Positions 43,880 through 52,707 of a stretch of 64,000 nt of DNA are shown here, piece after piece. The stretch is from Halopseudomonas maritima (GTDB lineage: Bacteria > Pseudomonadota > Gammaproteobacteria > Pseudomonadales > Pseudomonadaceae), in NCBI RefSeq assembly GCF_021545785.1, contig NZ_CP079801.1, positions 1,612,001-1,676,000 on the forward strand, written 5' to 3'. The translations under genes and the position numbers were made by a program. The notes under the pieces were generated by a model. The model did no database searches. It was not told the DNA's origin and saw only the letters and a program-made list of their open reading frames with translations. Every line of letters starts with the position of its first letter. Within the stretch, counting starts at the first letter, position 1.

Positions 43880-44965
43880 ATGCGCAAACCCGGCTACGCA
43901 CTCGCTCTGGCAGCGCTGCTGCTGTGTTTTGTAGTGGTCATTCTTGGCGCCTACACCCGCCTGGTCCACGCCGGACTGGGTTGCCCGGACTGGCCCGGCT
44001 GCTATGGCTTTCTCAGCGTGCCGCAAAGTGAGCACGCCCTGCAGACGGCACAGATACGCTTCCCCGACGACCCGGTCGAAGCCTTCAAGGCCTGGGCCGA
44101 GATGATTCACCGCTACGCCGCAGGCACCCTCGGATTGCTGATTCTCGCGCTGGCAGTTATCGGCCTGCGTCAACGCCGCAACCCCGACTACCCCACCGGC
44201 CTCGGCCTCGGCCTGCTGACGCTGGTGGTGTGTCAGGCCCTGTTCGGCATGTGGACCGTGACGCTCAAGCTCTGGCCGCAGGTGGTGACGGCGCACCTGC
44301 TGGGCGGCTTCGCGACCCTGAGCCTGCTACTGCTACTGGTGCTGCGGTTGTCCGGGCGCCTGCCCGCCCTGACACCCTCCCGCGCACTGGCCCGTCTGCG
44401 CACCCTGGCCAAGGTGACGCTGGCGGTGGTGATTGTGCAGATCATGCTCGGCGGCTGGACCAGCACCAATTACGCGGCGGTAGCCTGCATCGACTTGCCC
44501 ACCTGCCACGGTGAATGGTGGCCGGAGATGGACTTTCACACCGGCTTTAACCTGCTGCATCAGGAGATAGGGCCGAACTACCTCGGCGGCATGCTCGAGG
44601 GGCCTGGTCGCACCGCGATCCACGTCACCCACCGTCTGGGCGCACTGGTCACCACCTTGGTGGTACTACTGCTTGGCTGGCAGCTCTGGCGGGCGCGCCT
44701 GCGCGGCCTGGCGGCGCTGCTGAGTCTGGCGCTGGCCGCCCAGGTCAGTCTGGGCATCACCAACGTGCTGGCCGCCCTGCCGCTGGCCATTGCCGTCGCG
44801 CACAACGGCATGGCGGCCTTGTTGCTGCTGTGCACAGTGTCAGTCGCCTACCGATTGCGCGCGCCTGCGCCGGCACGGGTTCGACTGGCCGCCAAACCAC
44901 GAGGCAAACTGGCAGGCCCGCTACTTGGCAACCATACTGCGAGAACAACAACACAGGTGCGCTAA
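43880..44965 (+). CDS. ctaA: Heme A synthase CtaA/Cox15
   Basis: A 361-aa, 8-TM enzyme that oxidises heme O to heme A. The first helix pair holds VVILGAYTRLVHAGLGCPDWPGCYG (the conserved Cys and Glu/Arg region), and the conserved His ligands are in MIHRYAAGTLG, TAHLLGG, HVTHRLGAL and AHNGMAALL. Overlap and order with ctaB fit oxidase heme supply. Confidence 0.96.
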   Translation: MRKPGYALALAALLLCFVVVILGAYTRLVHAGLGCPDWPGCYGFLSVPQSEHALQTAQIRFPDDPVEAFKAWAEMIHRYAAGTLGLLILALAVIGLRQRRNPDYPTGLGLGLLTLVVCQALFGMWTVTLKLWPQVVTAHLLGGFATLSLLLLLVLRLSGRLPALTPSRALARLRTLAKVTLAVVIVQIMLGGWTSTNYAAVACIDLPTCHGEWWPEMDFHTGFNLLHQEIGPNYLGGMLEGPGRTAIHVTHRLGALVTTLVVLLLGWQLWRARLRGLAALLSLALAAQVSLGITNVLAALPLAIAVAHNGMAALLLLCTVSVAYRLRAPAPARVRLAAKPRGKLAGPLLGNHTARTTTQVR

Positions 44966-44988
44966 ACGCGCCGACAGGGGGACGGACC

Positions 44989-45894
44989 ATGGCTAGCATT
45001 ACCCATGCAGTAGCTGCGCAGGCCGGCTGGCGTGACTATCTGGAACTGACCAAACCCAAGGTGGTTGCGCTGATGATTATCACCTCGGCCATCGGCATGC
45101 TGCTGGCCAGTGACAGCGCGGTCCCGTGGAGCACCCTGCTGCTCGGCAACCTCGGCATCGCCCTGTGCGCAGGCTCAGCAGCGGCCATCAACCATGTGGT
45201 AGACCGACGCATCGACGTGCAGATGGCCCGCACCCAGCGGCGCCCCCTAGCCCAAGGCCGCGTCGAGCCGCTGAATGCCGTGCTCTTTGCCATGCTGCTG
45301 GGCAGTGCCGGGCTGGCCGTGCTGCTGTCCTGGACCAATACCCTGACTGCGGTGCTGACCCTGGGCTCGCTGCTGGGCTACGCCCTGGTCTATACCGCCT
45401 TCCTCAAGCGCGCCACGCCGCAGAATATTGTCATTGGCGGGCTGGCCGGTGCCGCGCCGCCGCTGCTGGGCTGGACGGCCGTAAGCGGGCAGATCGACGC
45501 CGGCGGCCTGCTGCTGGTGCTGATCATTTTCGCCTGGACGCCGCCGCACTTCTGGGCTCTGGCCATTCACCGCAAGGCCGAGTACGCCAAGGTCAATATC
45601 CCTATGCTGCCGGTCACCCACGGCGAGCACTACACCAAGCTGCATATTCTGCTGTATACCTTTATGCTCTTGGCAGTGAGCCTGCTGCCCTTTGTGATCC
45701 ACATGAGCGGCCCGCTCTATCTGGTGGCCGCCGTGGTGCTGGGCCTGCGCTTTATCGACTGGGCCATTGCCCTGCTGCGCAACAGCCGCCCGCATGCGGC
45801 CATCAAGACCTTCAAATATTCCCTGTGGTACCTGCTGTGGCTGTTTGTGGCGCTGCTGCTGGACCACTACGTCGAGGTGGCTGAATGGCTTTAA
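44989..45894 (+). CDS. ctaB: Protoheme IX farnesyltransferase (heme O synthase)
   Basis: A 301-aa UbiA-family prenyltransferase with 8-9 TM helices. The prenyl-diphosphate/Mg motif reads NHVVDRRIDVQMARTQRRPLAQG. A second Asp-rich site is near FAWTPPHFWALA. The ATG at 44989 follows GGGGGACGG. Its stop overlaps the next sco gene start by 10 bases. Confidence 0.95.
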   Translation: MASITHAVAAQAGWRDYLELTKPKVVALMIITSAIGMLLASDSAVPWSTLLLGNLGIALCAGSAAAINHVVDRRIDVQMARTQRRPLAQGRVEPLNAVLFAMLLGSAGLAVLLSWTNTLTAVLTLGSLLGYALVYTAFLKRATPQNIVIGGLAGAAPPLLGWTAVSGQIDAGGLLLVLIIFAWTPPHFWALAIHRKAEYAKVNIPMLPVTHGEHYTKLHILLYTFMLLAVSLLPFVIHMSGPLYLVAAVVLGLRFIDWAIALLRNSRPHAAIKTFKYSLWYLLWLFVALLLDHYVEVAEWL

Positions 45895-46520
45895 CTGGGG
45901 TACAGAAAACCGTTCTGGTATGTGTGGCAAGCATCGCGCTGGTGGTTGGCGCCGTGGTCAACAAGGTAACCCGTCCGGCACCGCTGGACCGCAACGCGCT
46001 GCAGCAAGCCGGGGTGTATCTGTTCGACAGCCCGCGCGCCTTGCCCGAGGTCAGCCTGCGCTCGGCTGCCGATCAACCCTGGGGGCTGCACGACCTGAAC
46101 GGCCAGTGGGATTTGCTGTTCTTTGGCTACACCTTTTGCCCTGACATCTGCCCAACCACCCTGGCCGAGCTGCGCCAGCTGATGCAGAAGCTGCCCGAAG
46201 AAACCCAGAACCAGTTGCAGGTGACGCTGGTCAGCGTGGACCCCAACCGCGACACCCCTGAACAACTGGCCAGCTACCTGGAGTTCTTCAACGCGGGCTT
46301 CGCCGGCGCCACCGGCGCCAGCGACCAGCTCGCCAATCTGGCCAAGGCACTGTCGGTTGCCTATATCGAGCCCGATACCAGCATCGAAAACTATCTGGTC
46401 GACCACAGTGGCCAGGTGGTGATCGTCGACCCGCACGGGCGCTACGTGGGCTTTATCCGCCCGCCGCTCAATACCGATCAGCTGGCCCAGTGGCTGCCGC
46501 GCATCATGGCACAGGAGTAA
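45885..46520 (+). CDS. SCO family copper chaperone
   Basis: A 211-aa protein with an N-terminal membrane anchor and a thioredoxin-like domain. The copper ligands are CPDIC (YTFCPDICPTTLAEL) and His in YLVDHSGQVVIVDPHG. It delivers copper to the CuA site of CoxB. It overlaps ctaB and ends the cox operon. Confidence 0.95.
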   Translation: MALTGVQKTVLVCVASIALVVGAVVNKVTRPAPLDRNALQQAGVYLFDSPRALPEVSLRSAADQPWGLHDLNGQWDLLFFGYTFCPDICPTTLAELRQLMQKLPEETQNQLQVTLVSVDPNRDTPEQLASYLEFFNAGFAGATGASDQLANLAKALSVAYIEPDTSIENYLVDHSGQVVIVDPHGRYVGFIRPPLNTDQLAQWLPRIMAQE

Positions 46521-47306
46521 TCAGGCGCGGCGCGGAATCGCCAGCGCCAGCATGAACATCGCCGCCGCGCACACCACCACCGACGGACCGGCCGGCGTAT
46601 CCAGCTCCCAGGACAACGCCAACCCGCCAAGCACGGCCAGCATACCCAGCACGCTGGCGCCCAGCGCCATCTGCTCGGGCGTGCGCGCATGACGCTGGGC
46701 CGCCGCGGGCGGGATAATCAGCAATGAAGTGATCAGCAGCACCCCCACCACCTTCATCGCCACAGCAATAACAATGGCAATCAGCAGCATCAGCGCCAGC
46801 CTGATCGCCGTGACCGGCAGCCCCTCAACCCGGGCCAGCTCTTCATGCACGGTGATCGACATCAGGCTGCGCCACAGCAAACTCATCAGTACCAGCACGA
46901 TCAGCAGGCCACCCAGCATCCAGGCCAGTTCATTCGAGGTGATCGCCAGCAGGTCACCAAACAGGTACGCCATCAGATCGACGCGCATGTTTTCCGCCAG
47001 CGCCAGCACCACCAGGCCCAGCGACAACGTACTGTGCGCAAGGATCCCCAGCAGGGTGTCGCTGGCCAGCCACTCCTTGTGTTGCAGCGCCACCAGCAGC
47101 ACCGCAATCAACACGCAGCCCACGGTTACCGCCACCGTCAGATTGATATCCAGCAACATGCCCAGGGCCACCCCAAGCAGCGCCGAGTGCGACAGGGTGT
47201 CGCCAAAATAGGCCATGCGGCGCCAGACCACAAAGGAGCCAAGCGGCCCGGCCACCAGGGCCAGCGCCAAACCGGCCAGCAGGGCGTAGAGAAGAAAGTC
47301 AGGCAT
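46521..47306 (-). CDS. znuB: Zinc ABC transporter permease ZnuB
   Basis: A 261-aa, about 8-TM permease of the metal ABC-3 family, with signature GPLGSFVVWRRMAYFGDTLSHSALLGVALG and SLLIIPPAAAQRHARTPEQM. It overlaps the end of znuC by 8 bases. Confidence 0.95.
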   Translation of the reverse strand: MPDFLLYALLAGLALALVAGPLGSFVVWRRMAYFGDTLSHSALLGVALGMLLDINLTVAVTVGCVLIAVLLVALQHKEWLASDTLLGILAHSTLSLGLVVLALAENMRVDLMAYLFGDLLAITSNELAWMLGGLLIVLVLMSLLWRSLMSITVHEELARVEGLPVTAIRLALMLLIAIVIAVAMKVVGVLLITSLLIIPPAAAQRHARTPEQMALGASVLGMLAVLGGLALSWELDTPAGPSVVVCAAAMFMLALAIPRRA

Positions 47307-48069
47307 GCTTGCAGTCGGGTCCGTGGCTGTGTTCGTGGGGTACTACCTCACCATGCAGGTCATGCCCGTGATCATGGTGGTGGTTGTATACGGCCAGGGC
47401 GCTGGCCTGTTCGCCGAACATGGCAACAAAGGCCGGATCGGTGCTGACCTGCTCCGGGTGCCCGGAACAGCAGACGTGGCGGTTGATACACACCACGGTG
47501 TTGGTGGTGGCCATCACCAGATGCAGGTCATGGGAGACCATCAGCACGCCGCAGCCGTAACGGTCGCGCAAGCGGGTAATCAGCTGATAGAGCTCGATCT
47601 GACCGTTCACATCGACGCCCTGCACCGGCTCATCCAGCACCAGCAAATCCGGCTCGCGCAGCAACGCGCGCGCCAGCAGAATGCGCTGCAGTTCGCCCCC
47701 CGACACCTGCTGCAAGGGGCGCTCCAGCAAGTGCTCGGCCCCCACTTCGAGCAGCGCCGCCTCAACCGCCGGCCGCCGCACCCCCGGCACCAGCAGCAGA
47801 AAGCGCAGCACGGTCAACGGCAGTGAGGGGTCAACCTGCAGTTTCTGCGGCATATAGCCGATGCGCAGCCGCGCACGCCGCCGAACCTCGCCGCTGCTTG
47901 CCTTGAGCAGCCCAAGTACCACCCGCACCAGGCTGGTCTTGCCTGCGCCATTGGGGCCAATCAGCGTGACAATCTCGCCAGGCTTGACGCTGAGATTGAC
48001 GTTTTCCAGCACGTCGGTCTCGTTCAGCCGCAGGCTGACCTGCCGCAGTGACAGCAGTGCGTCGCTCAT
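47299..48069 (-). CDS. znuC: Zinc ABC transporter ATP-binding protein ZnuC
   Basis: A 256-aa ATPase. Walker A GPNGAGKTS, signature SGGELQRI, Walker B LLVLDEP, and switch His in VSHDLH. The C-terminus is a His-rich tail (HHHDHGHDLHG ... HEHSHGPDCKH) typical of ZnuC in pseudomonads and likely to bind zinc. The ATG overlaps the zur stop. Confidence 0.96.
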   Translation of the reverse strand: MSDALLSLRQVSLRLNETDVLENVNLSVKPGEIVTLIGPNGAGKTSLVRVVLGLLKASSGEVRRRARLRIGYMPQKLQVDPSLPLTVLRFLLLVPGVRRPAVEAALLEVGAEHLLERPLQQVSGGELQRILLARALLREPDLLVLDEPVQGVDVNGQIELYQLITRLRDRYGCGVLMVSHDLHLVMATTNTVVCINRHVCCSGHPEQVSTDPAFVAMFGEQASALAVYNHHHDHGHDLHGEVVPHEHSHGPDCKHA

Positions 48070-48560
48070 GCCGCCGCCTGGCACTGACCGCACAACCCGC
48101 TGACCTCGACCGTTTCACTGTGCACGGTAAAGCCGTTGGCGGTGGCGGCACCGGCAATCGCATCACTGATGCCCGACTCCTCCAGCTCAATCGCCAGGTG
48201 GCAGTTGAGGCAGATCAGAAAATGTCCGTGATGGCGATGCTCCGGGCTGGAGCAACCAATAAAGGCGTTGAGCGAGGCGATACGGTGCACCAGTCCCTGC
48301 TCTTGCAGAAAGTCCAGAGCGCGGTAAACCGTCGGCGGCGCCGCGCGGCGACCGTCTTCGCGGGACAGGGTCTCCAGAATATCGTAGGCACCCAGCGGCT
48401 TGTGGCTTTGCCAGACCAGCTCAAGCACACGCTTGCGCAGCGCCGTAAAGCGCACACCGTCGCGGGCGCACACCTGCTCGGCGGCGCTCAGCGCATGGCT
48501 GACACAGTGCGCGTGGTTGTGCGGTTTTTGCGGATCAGGAAGGGACGACGTCTCACTCAT
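48066..48560 (-). CDS. zur: Zinc uptake regulator Zur (Fur family)
   Basis: A 164-aa Fur-family repressor. The HTH is in GAYDILETLSREDGRRAAPPTVYRALDFLQEQGLV. The metal motif is HRHHGHFLICLNCHLAIELEE, and the structural zinc pair is CGQC at the end. The Cys-based structural site marks Zur/Np20. First of the zur-znuC-znuB operon (ATGA overlap with znuC). Confidence 0.93.
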   Translation of the reverse strand: MSETSSLPDPQKPHNHAHCVSHALSAAEQVCARDGVRFTALRKRVLELVWQSHKPLGAYDILETLSREDGRRAAPPTVYRALDFLQEQGLVHRIASLNAFIGCSSPEHRHHGHFLICLNCHLAIELEESGISDAIAGAATANGFTVHSETVEVSGLCGQCQAAA

Positions 48561-48626
48561 CGGGCTACCTCGCGGGCTACGCCCCGCCGGCCATTGCGGC
48601 GGGGTCTGTTCAGAGGTGAATGACCT

Positions 48627-48639
48627 GTTATCATATAAC
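48627..48639. promoter_or_regulatory. Zur box in the zur-znuA intergenic region
   Basis: GTTATCATATAAC is a palindrome matching the GTTAT-N3-ATAAC Zur consensus of gammaproteobacteria. It is 26 bp before the znuA ATG and can act on both divergent units. Confidence 0.85.
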
Positions 48640-48664
48640 GCTTTTACACCTCGAGGAATTCCCC

Positions 48665-49570
48665 ATGTTACTACGCTTGCTGCCGGCACTGGCCGCAGGT
48701 TTGTTGCTGTCCTGCTCCACGTTCGCCGACAGCCGGGTGCTGACCACCATCAAGCCGATACAATTGATCAGCAGCGCTTTGCTTGATGGCATCGATGAGC
48801 CCGCAGTTCTGCTGCCACCGGGCGCCTCGCCACACGCCTTCGCGCTGCGCCCGTCAGACCGCCGCGCCCTCGCCGAAGCCGAGCGCATCTACTGGGTCGG
48901 CCCCGGCCTGGAGCTGTTCCTTGAGGGCGTATTGCACGACAGTCCCAACGCGCGCGAACTGATGGACGTGCCCGGCCTGACGCTGCGCGAATACGCCGAA
49001 GCGCACAGCGAACACGGCCATGAACACCACGATCATGAGCACGACGCCGGCAACCTGGACGCACACATCTGGTTGTCACCGGACAACGCGCTGACCCTGG
49101 CGCGCTGGATGAAAGCGGATCTGGCACCGCTTTACCCGGAGCAGCAGAGCCGACTGGACGCCAACCTCGCCCGCTTTGAACAGCAGCTGGAGGCGCTCGA
49201 CGCGGCCCTGCACAGGCGCTTTGCCCCGCTCAAGGACAAACCCTACTTCGTCTTCCATGATGGCTATGCCTATCTGGAGGAATACCTGGGCATCGAACAC
49301 CGCGGTGTCTTCAGCCTCTCGCATGAAGTGCAGCCCGGCGCGCGTCACGTCAATGCCCTGCGCGAGCAGCTGCAGCGCGCAGGCCATGCCTGCGTCTTCA
49401 GCGAGCCTCAGTTTACCCCGCGACTGGTCCAGAGCCTGACCGCCGGCTTGCCGCTCGACAGCGCACAGCTCGACCCCCTGGGCGCCGCCACCCCGGCCAG
49501 CGCCGACGGCTACCTACAGATGCTGAGCAGCCTGACCGACAGCCTAGCGGGTTGCCTGGAAGGTATCTGA
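48665..49570 (+). CDS. znuA: Zinc-binding periplasmic protein ZnuA
   Basis: A 301-aa periplasmic solute-binding protein. Signal peptide (LPALAAGLLLSCSTFADS), zinc-ligand His in GASPHAFAL, a His/Glu-rich flexible loop (HSEHGHEHHDHEHDAG), a second ligand in LDAHIWLSP, and a third in SLSHEVQPGARH. GAGGAATTCCCC precedes the ATG. It has its own promoter under Zur. Confidence 0.95.
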   Translation: MLLRLLPALAAGLLLSCSTFADSRVLTTIKPIQLISSALLDGIDEPAVLLPPGASPHAFALRPSDRRALAEAERIYWVGPGLELFLEGVLHDSPNARELMDVPGLTLREYAEAHSEHGHEHHDHEHDAGNLDAHIWLSPDNALTLARWMKADLAPLYPEQQSRLDANLARFEQQLEALDAALHRRFAPLKDKPYFVFHDGYAYLEEYLGIEHRGVFSLSHEVQPGARHVNALREQLQRAGHACVFSEPQFTPRLVQSLTAGLPLDSAQLDPLGAATPASADGYLQMLSSLTDSLAGCLEGI

Positions 49571-49580
49571 GCCAGTGAAC

Positions 49581-49608
49581 AACCGGTGCTCCGTCGCGGG
49601 CACCGGTT
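49581..49608 (+). terminator. Hairpin terminator after znuA
   Basis: A 9-bp perfect stem (AACCGGTGC / GCACCGGTT) with a 10-nt loop begins 10 bases after the znuA stop. It overlaps the last codon of the convergent gene. Confidence 0.6.
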
Positions 49609-50122
49609 AGCCTTCCTCGCCGCGCAACCAGCGCTTACGCACTCGCCAACGCCACAGCGCCCATCCGCAGATAGCCAGCTCGACCACAAAAACCCAATGC
49701 ACGATGAAGTTCAGCCACCAGGGCGTATAACGCGCGGTCACCGTTACCAGCGCGTAGCGCTGATCGACAAAGGGCGCAAACCACCAGATATCACCGGCCA
49801 GACTGTCCAACAGCACGTGCAGCATGCCGCCCAGGCTGAACACCAGCAGTAACCAGGGCGCAGTCATACGTCGACACAGCGCCAACCAGCCCAGTGCGCC
49901 CGACAGCAGACACAACCAGAGCAGCGGCCAATGGGTTGCATAGCGGTGGTGGTGGACCATGCCGTGGTCAACGAAGTAGAAGTACAGCATGTCAAAATCC
50001 GGCGCGATGCCGCCCAGGCAGCCAGCTAGCAACAGCCAGATTGGGCGCACCGGTGCACGGCGCAGCGGCGCCAACAGGTAGCTAGAGAGAATAAAACCGG
50101 ACGGCAGATGGGCAATCAGCAT
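49607..50122 (-). CDS. YdjM-like membrane-bound metal-dependent hydrolase family protein
   Basis: A 171-aa integral membrane protein. The conserved N-terminal HLPSGFILSSYL, the motif GGIAPDFDMLYFYFVDHGMVHHHRYATHWPLL (Asp and His cluster), and a later LHVLLDSL match the YdjM (DUF457) family, which is predicted to hydrolyse a membrane substrate. The ATG at 50122 starts at MLIAHLP. Substrate unknown. Confidence 0.87.
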   Translation of the reverse strand: MLIAHLPSGFILSSYLLAPLRRAPVRPIWLLLAGCLGGIAPDFDMLYFYFVDHGMVHHHRYATHWPLLWLCLLSGALGWLALCRRMTAPWLLLVFSLGGMLHVLLDSLAGDIWWFAPFVDQRYALVTVTARYTPWWLNFIVHWVFVVELAICGWALWRWRVRKRWLRGEEG

Positions 50123-50215
50123 AGGCCTGCGTCTGTTCAGCAGTGAGGAGGGCAAGCCTGCTGGCAGCCCGGACTGCACTCAGACCACACCGGCACCCGG
50201 CGGTTCTATCTGCCC

Positions 50216-50752
50216 TCAATCCGAGGCAAGAAACTGCAGCAAGGTTGCGCGCTGCGCGTGACCTGCGAGCCACCCCTTGATCTCTGCAGCCCTGGCCGCA
50301 TCGGCAGCGCCCACCTGCTGCTCCAGGCGCTCGCGCTTGAGCTGAGCCATCTTCTCGTCGCGCACCCGCCGCTGCCATTGCTCGGTGAACACCGCCGGCA
50401 GCTTGTGCGCCAGCTCCAGCGACTTCAGCAGGTGCCACTCCCCGCCGTCCAGCCACGCCTCGTCACAGCGGCCACACAGATCGATTCGACTGGACACCGC
50501 CCCGGACACCGAGAACTTGGTCATCAGGCCGCTGCACTTGGGGCAGGCCAGGGCCACCTTGGCGTCGGCATCCTCAACCACCTCGGAGGCAAGCTCGCCA
50601 TCTGCCAGCGGCAGCTCGTTACGTTCTACCCAGTCGCGATAGTAAAGCAGCGACAGCAACGACCCTGCACACGCGGGGCAGCCCATAGCGGGCAAGCCAT
50701 CCTCAACCTTGCTCGCTTGCAGGCGGGTATGTCGACATTTGGGACACTGCAT
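50216..50752 (-). CDS. TFIIB-type zinc-ribbon protein
   Basis: A 178-aa protein with several CxxC pairs: CPKC near the start, CPAC, CPKCSG and CGRCDEAWLDGGEW. The last is the zf-TFIIB/ZPR1-like signature with a conserved DxGEW phrase. A basic, helical C-terminus follows. No enzyme domain. Function unknown. Confidence 0.82.
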   Translation of the reverse strand: MQCPKCRHTRLQASKVEDGLPAMGCPACAGSLLSLLYYRDWVERNELPLADGELASEVVEDADAKVALACPKCSGLMTKFSVSGAVSSRIDLCGRCDEAWLDGGEWHLLKSLELAHKLPAVFTEQWQRRVRDEKMAQLKRERLEQQVGAADAARAAEIKGWLAGHAQRATLLQFLASD

Positions 50753-51076
50753 GGGGTTACCTTTCAGTCCGTGAACCACGCGGCGGTTCGCCGCTTCCTC
50801 GAGGCAGCAGCTTAGCCCTTGAACTGCGCGCACAACAAGTCTTTGCGGCCGCAGCGAAGCACCTACTGACCCCACAGGACGACACCTTTAAGGTCCGCTT
50901 TTGTAGCGTTTTTTTCCACGCACTACATTTTTGAATACAAAAATAAGACTCTTTTGTACACAATGTGCATCCCCTCCTGCGCAGATAGTCATGGCGGACC
51001 GGTATCGGCAGCCCTGCAAAGGCGGAATAAAACATGCAAGCGACCGGTACCTACAACAAGACGCAAGGAAAGGCCC
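50753..51076. other. Intergenic region upstream of the NCS1 permease
   Basis: The region holds two copies of a TTGnAnACAA-like box (see separate entry) and a divergent promoter for the zinc-ribbon gene. No small gene with a good ribosome site was found. Confidence 0.35.
50931..50963. promoter_or_regulatory. Paired operator boxes upstream of the NCS1 permease
   Basis: TTGAATACAA at 50931-50940 and TTGTACACAA at 50954-50963, centres 23 bp apart, each differ from the GntR-type palindrome TTGTATACAA by one base. Between them TACAAAA and TTTTGTA form a 7-bp inverted repeat with a 9-nt gap. This looks like an operator for a GntR-family regulator not encoded in the window. Confidence 0.5.
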
Positions 51077-52522
51077 ATGGCTAACGATAACTTTCAGATC
51101 AAGCACATCGACCCCACTCTGCACAATGAAGACCTTGCCCCGCTGCCACCGGGCAAGCGCCACTGGGGCTGGTTCGAGATATTCAACGTGTGGTCCAACG
51201 ATATCCAGAGCCTGTTCGGCTACACGCTGGCGGCGACCCTGTTCATCTCCTACGGGTTAAGCGGCTGGGCGGTGCTGGCCGGGATTGTACTGGCCGGCTT
51301 TATTGTCATGGGCCTGGTGCAACTGACCGGCAAGCCAAGCGTGAAGTACGGCGTACCTTTCCCGGTCATGGCCCGCTCCAGCATGGGGGTACGTGGCGCA
51401 AACTTTCCGGCGGTGGTGCGTGGGATTGTCGCGATCTTCTGGTACGGCGTGCAGACCTACTTCGCCTCAACCGCGCTGGCACTGCTGCTCAACGCCCTGA
51501 TCGAACCGGCCGCCGACGCGCCAACCCTGCTGGGCATCACCGCCATCGGCTGGCTCTCCTACTGTCTGGTCTGCGCCTTTCAGGTGCTGCTGTTCGTGCG
51601 CGGCATGGCGTGGATCACCCGTTTTCTGAACTGGGCCGGGCCACTGGTGTATGTGGTGATGATCGCGCTGATGCTGATCATCTGGTGCCAGGCCGGCCCC
51701 AGCCTGCTGACCGAGCTGGGCACTATCTTCAGTGGCAGCGGTGAGTACGAGGCCGGTCCGGTCGCCGCCTTCTTTGCAGTGGTTGGCACCATGGTGGCGT
51801 ACTTCGCGGCGGTGGTGATCAATTACGGCGACTTTGCCCGCTTTGTCAAAAGCGAGAAGCAGATGACCGTCGGTAACTTCCTGGGGCTGCCGGTGAGCCT
51901 GGCGATTTTCTCGGTCATCGCGCTGGTGATCACCGCCGGCACCGTGGTGGTATTTGGCGAGACGCTGACCAACCCGACCGATATTGTCGCCCGCGTCGAC
52001 AGCCTCACGCTGACCATTATCGCCGCACTGACCTTCTTTGCCGCCACAGTCGGCATCAACCTGGTAGCCAACTTTATTCCGCCGGCCTACGACATCGCCA
52101 ACCTGGCGCCCGCACGCATCAGCGCCCGCACCGGCGGCTTTATCACCGCAGCCATTGCGTTCTTTATTGGTGCACTGTGGGTGGCCTTTATCAGCCAGGT
52201 GGGCATCGCTGCCTTCGTCGACACCCTGGGCGCCATTTTGGCACCGCTGTACGGCATCATCGTCGCGGACTACTACCTGGTGCGCAAACAGCAGCTGAAC
52301 CTGCAGGATCTGTTCAGCGCCGAGCCGGGTAGCAGCTACTACTTCAACGGCGGCTGGAACCGCAAGGCAATGATCGCTTTTGCGGTGGCCTCTGTGTTCT
52401 CCGTTGCCTCGGTATGGGTGCCCGTGCTGAGCCAGTTGCATGGTTACGCCTGGCTGCTGGGCGCACTGCTGGGCGCCGTGCTGCACTATCTGCTGATGCG
52501 CAACACGCCCACAAAGCAGTAA
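51077..52522 (+). CDS. NCS1-family nucleobase permease (cytosine/purine type)
   Basis: A 481-aa, 12-TM secondary transporter. The N-terminal NCS1 phrase HWGWFEIFNVWSNDIQSLFGYTLAATLF, then PFPVMARSSMGVRGANFPAVVRGIVAIFWYGVQTYF, and a C-terminal APLYGIIVADYYLVRKQ are the family signatures. GGAAAGG precedes the ATG. Substrate may be cytosine, uracil, allantoin or hydantoin; no catabolic gene is beside it to decide. Confidence 0.9.
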   Translation: MANDNFQIKHIDPTLHNEDLAPLPPGKRHWGWFEIFNVWSNDIQSLFGYTLAATLFISYGLSGWAVLAGIVLAGFIVMGLVQLTGKPSVKYGVPFPVMARSSMGVRGANFPAVVRGIVAIFWYGVQTYFASTALALLLNALIEPAADAPTLLGITAIGWLSYCLVCAFQVLLFVRGMAWITRFLNWAGPLVYVVMIALMLIIWCQAGPSLLTELGTIFSGSGEYEAGPVAAFFAVVGTMVAYFAAVVINYGDFARFVKSEKQMTVGNFLGLPVSLAIFSVIALVITAGTVVVFGETLTNPTDIVARVDSLTLTIIAALTFFAATVGINLVANFIPPAYDIANLAPARISARTGGFITAAIAFFIGALWVAFISQVGIAAFVDTLGAILAPLYGIIVADYYLVRKQQLNLQDLFSAEPGSSYYFNGGWNRKAMIAFAVASVFSVASVWVPVLSQLHGYAWLLGALLGAVLHYLLMRNTPTKQ

Positions 52523-52527
52523 GCCTG

Positions 52528-52707
52528 TTACCCCAGGTGCTGCAAGGCCGGGTCAATGGACTGACCGGCCTTGCGCAGCTGCACCTTGGTGCGCTGGCAC
52601 GCCAGCATGCACAATTGCGCGTCATCTGCGCCCTTGAGATTGATCACGGACCAGAGCAGGGTTTTCAGCCCCCCGATGCGACCGAAGGCTGAAACGCAGC
52701 ACAGGAT
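52528..52707 (-). pseudogene. Orphan reading frame without a start, possible gene remnant
   Basis: Just after the TAG of the lysozyme gene, in the same frame, 59 codons read ILCCVSAFGRIGGLKTLLWS and then VINLKGADDAQLCMLACQRT followed by KVQLRKAGQSIDPALQHLG. Composition looks protein-like, but no ATG, GTG or TTG with a ribosome site is near the beginning; the first usable codon is a GTG at 52647. It may be a decayed small gene, or a lysozyme extension cut by the stop codon. Confidence 0.4.

Noticed and set aside
49607..50122. Possible prophage or mobile element around the YdjM-like and GH19 genes
   Set aside because: No integrase, transposase, attachment repeat or phage structural gene is present.
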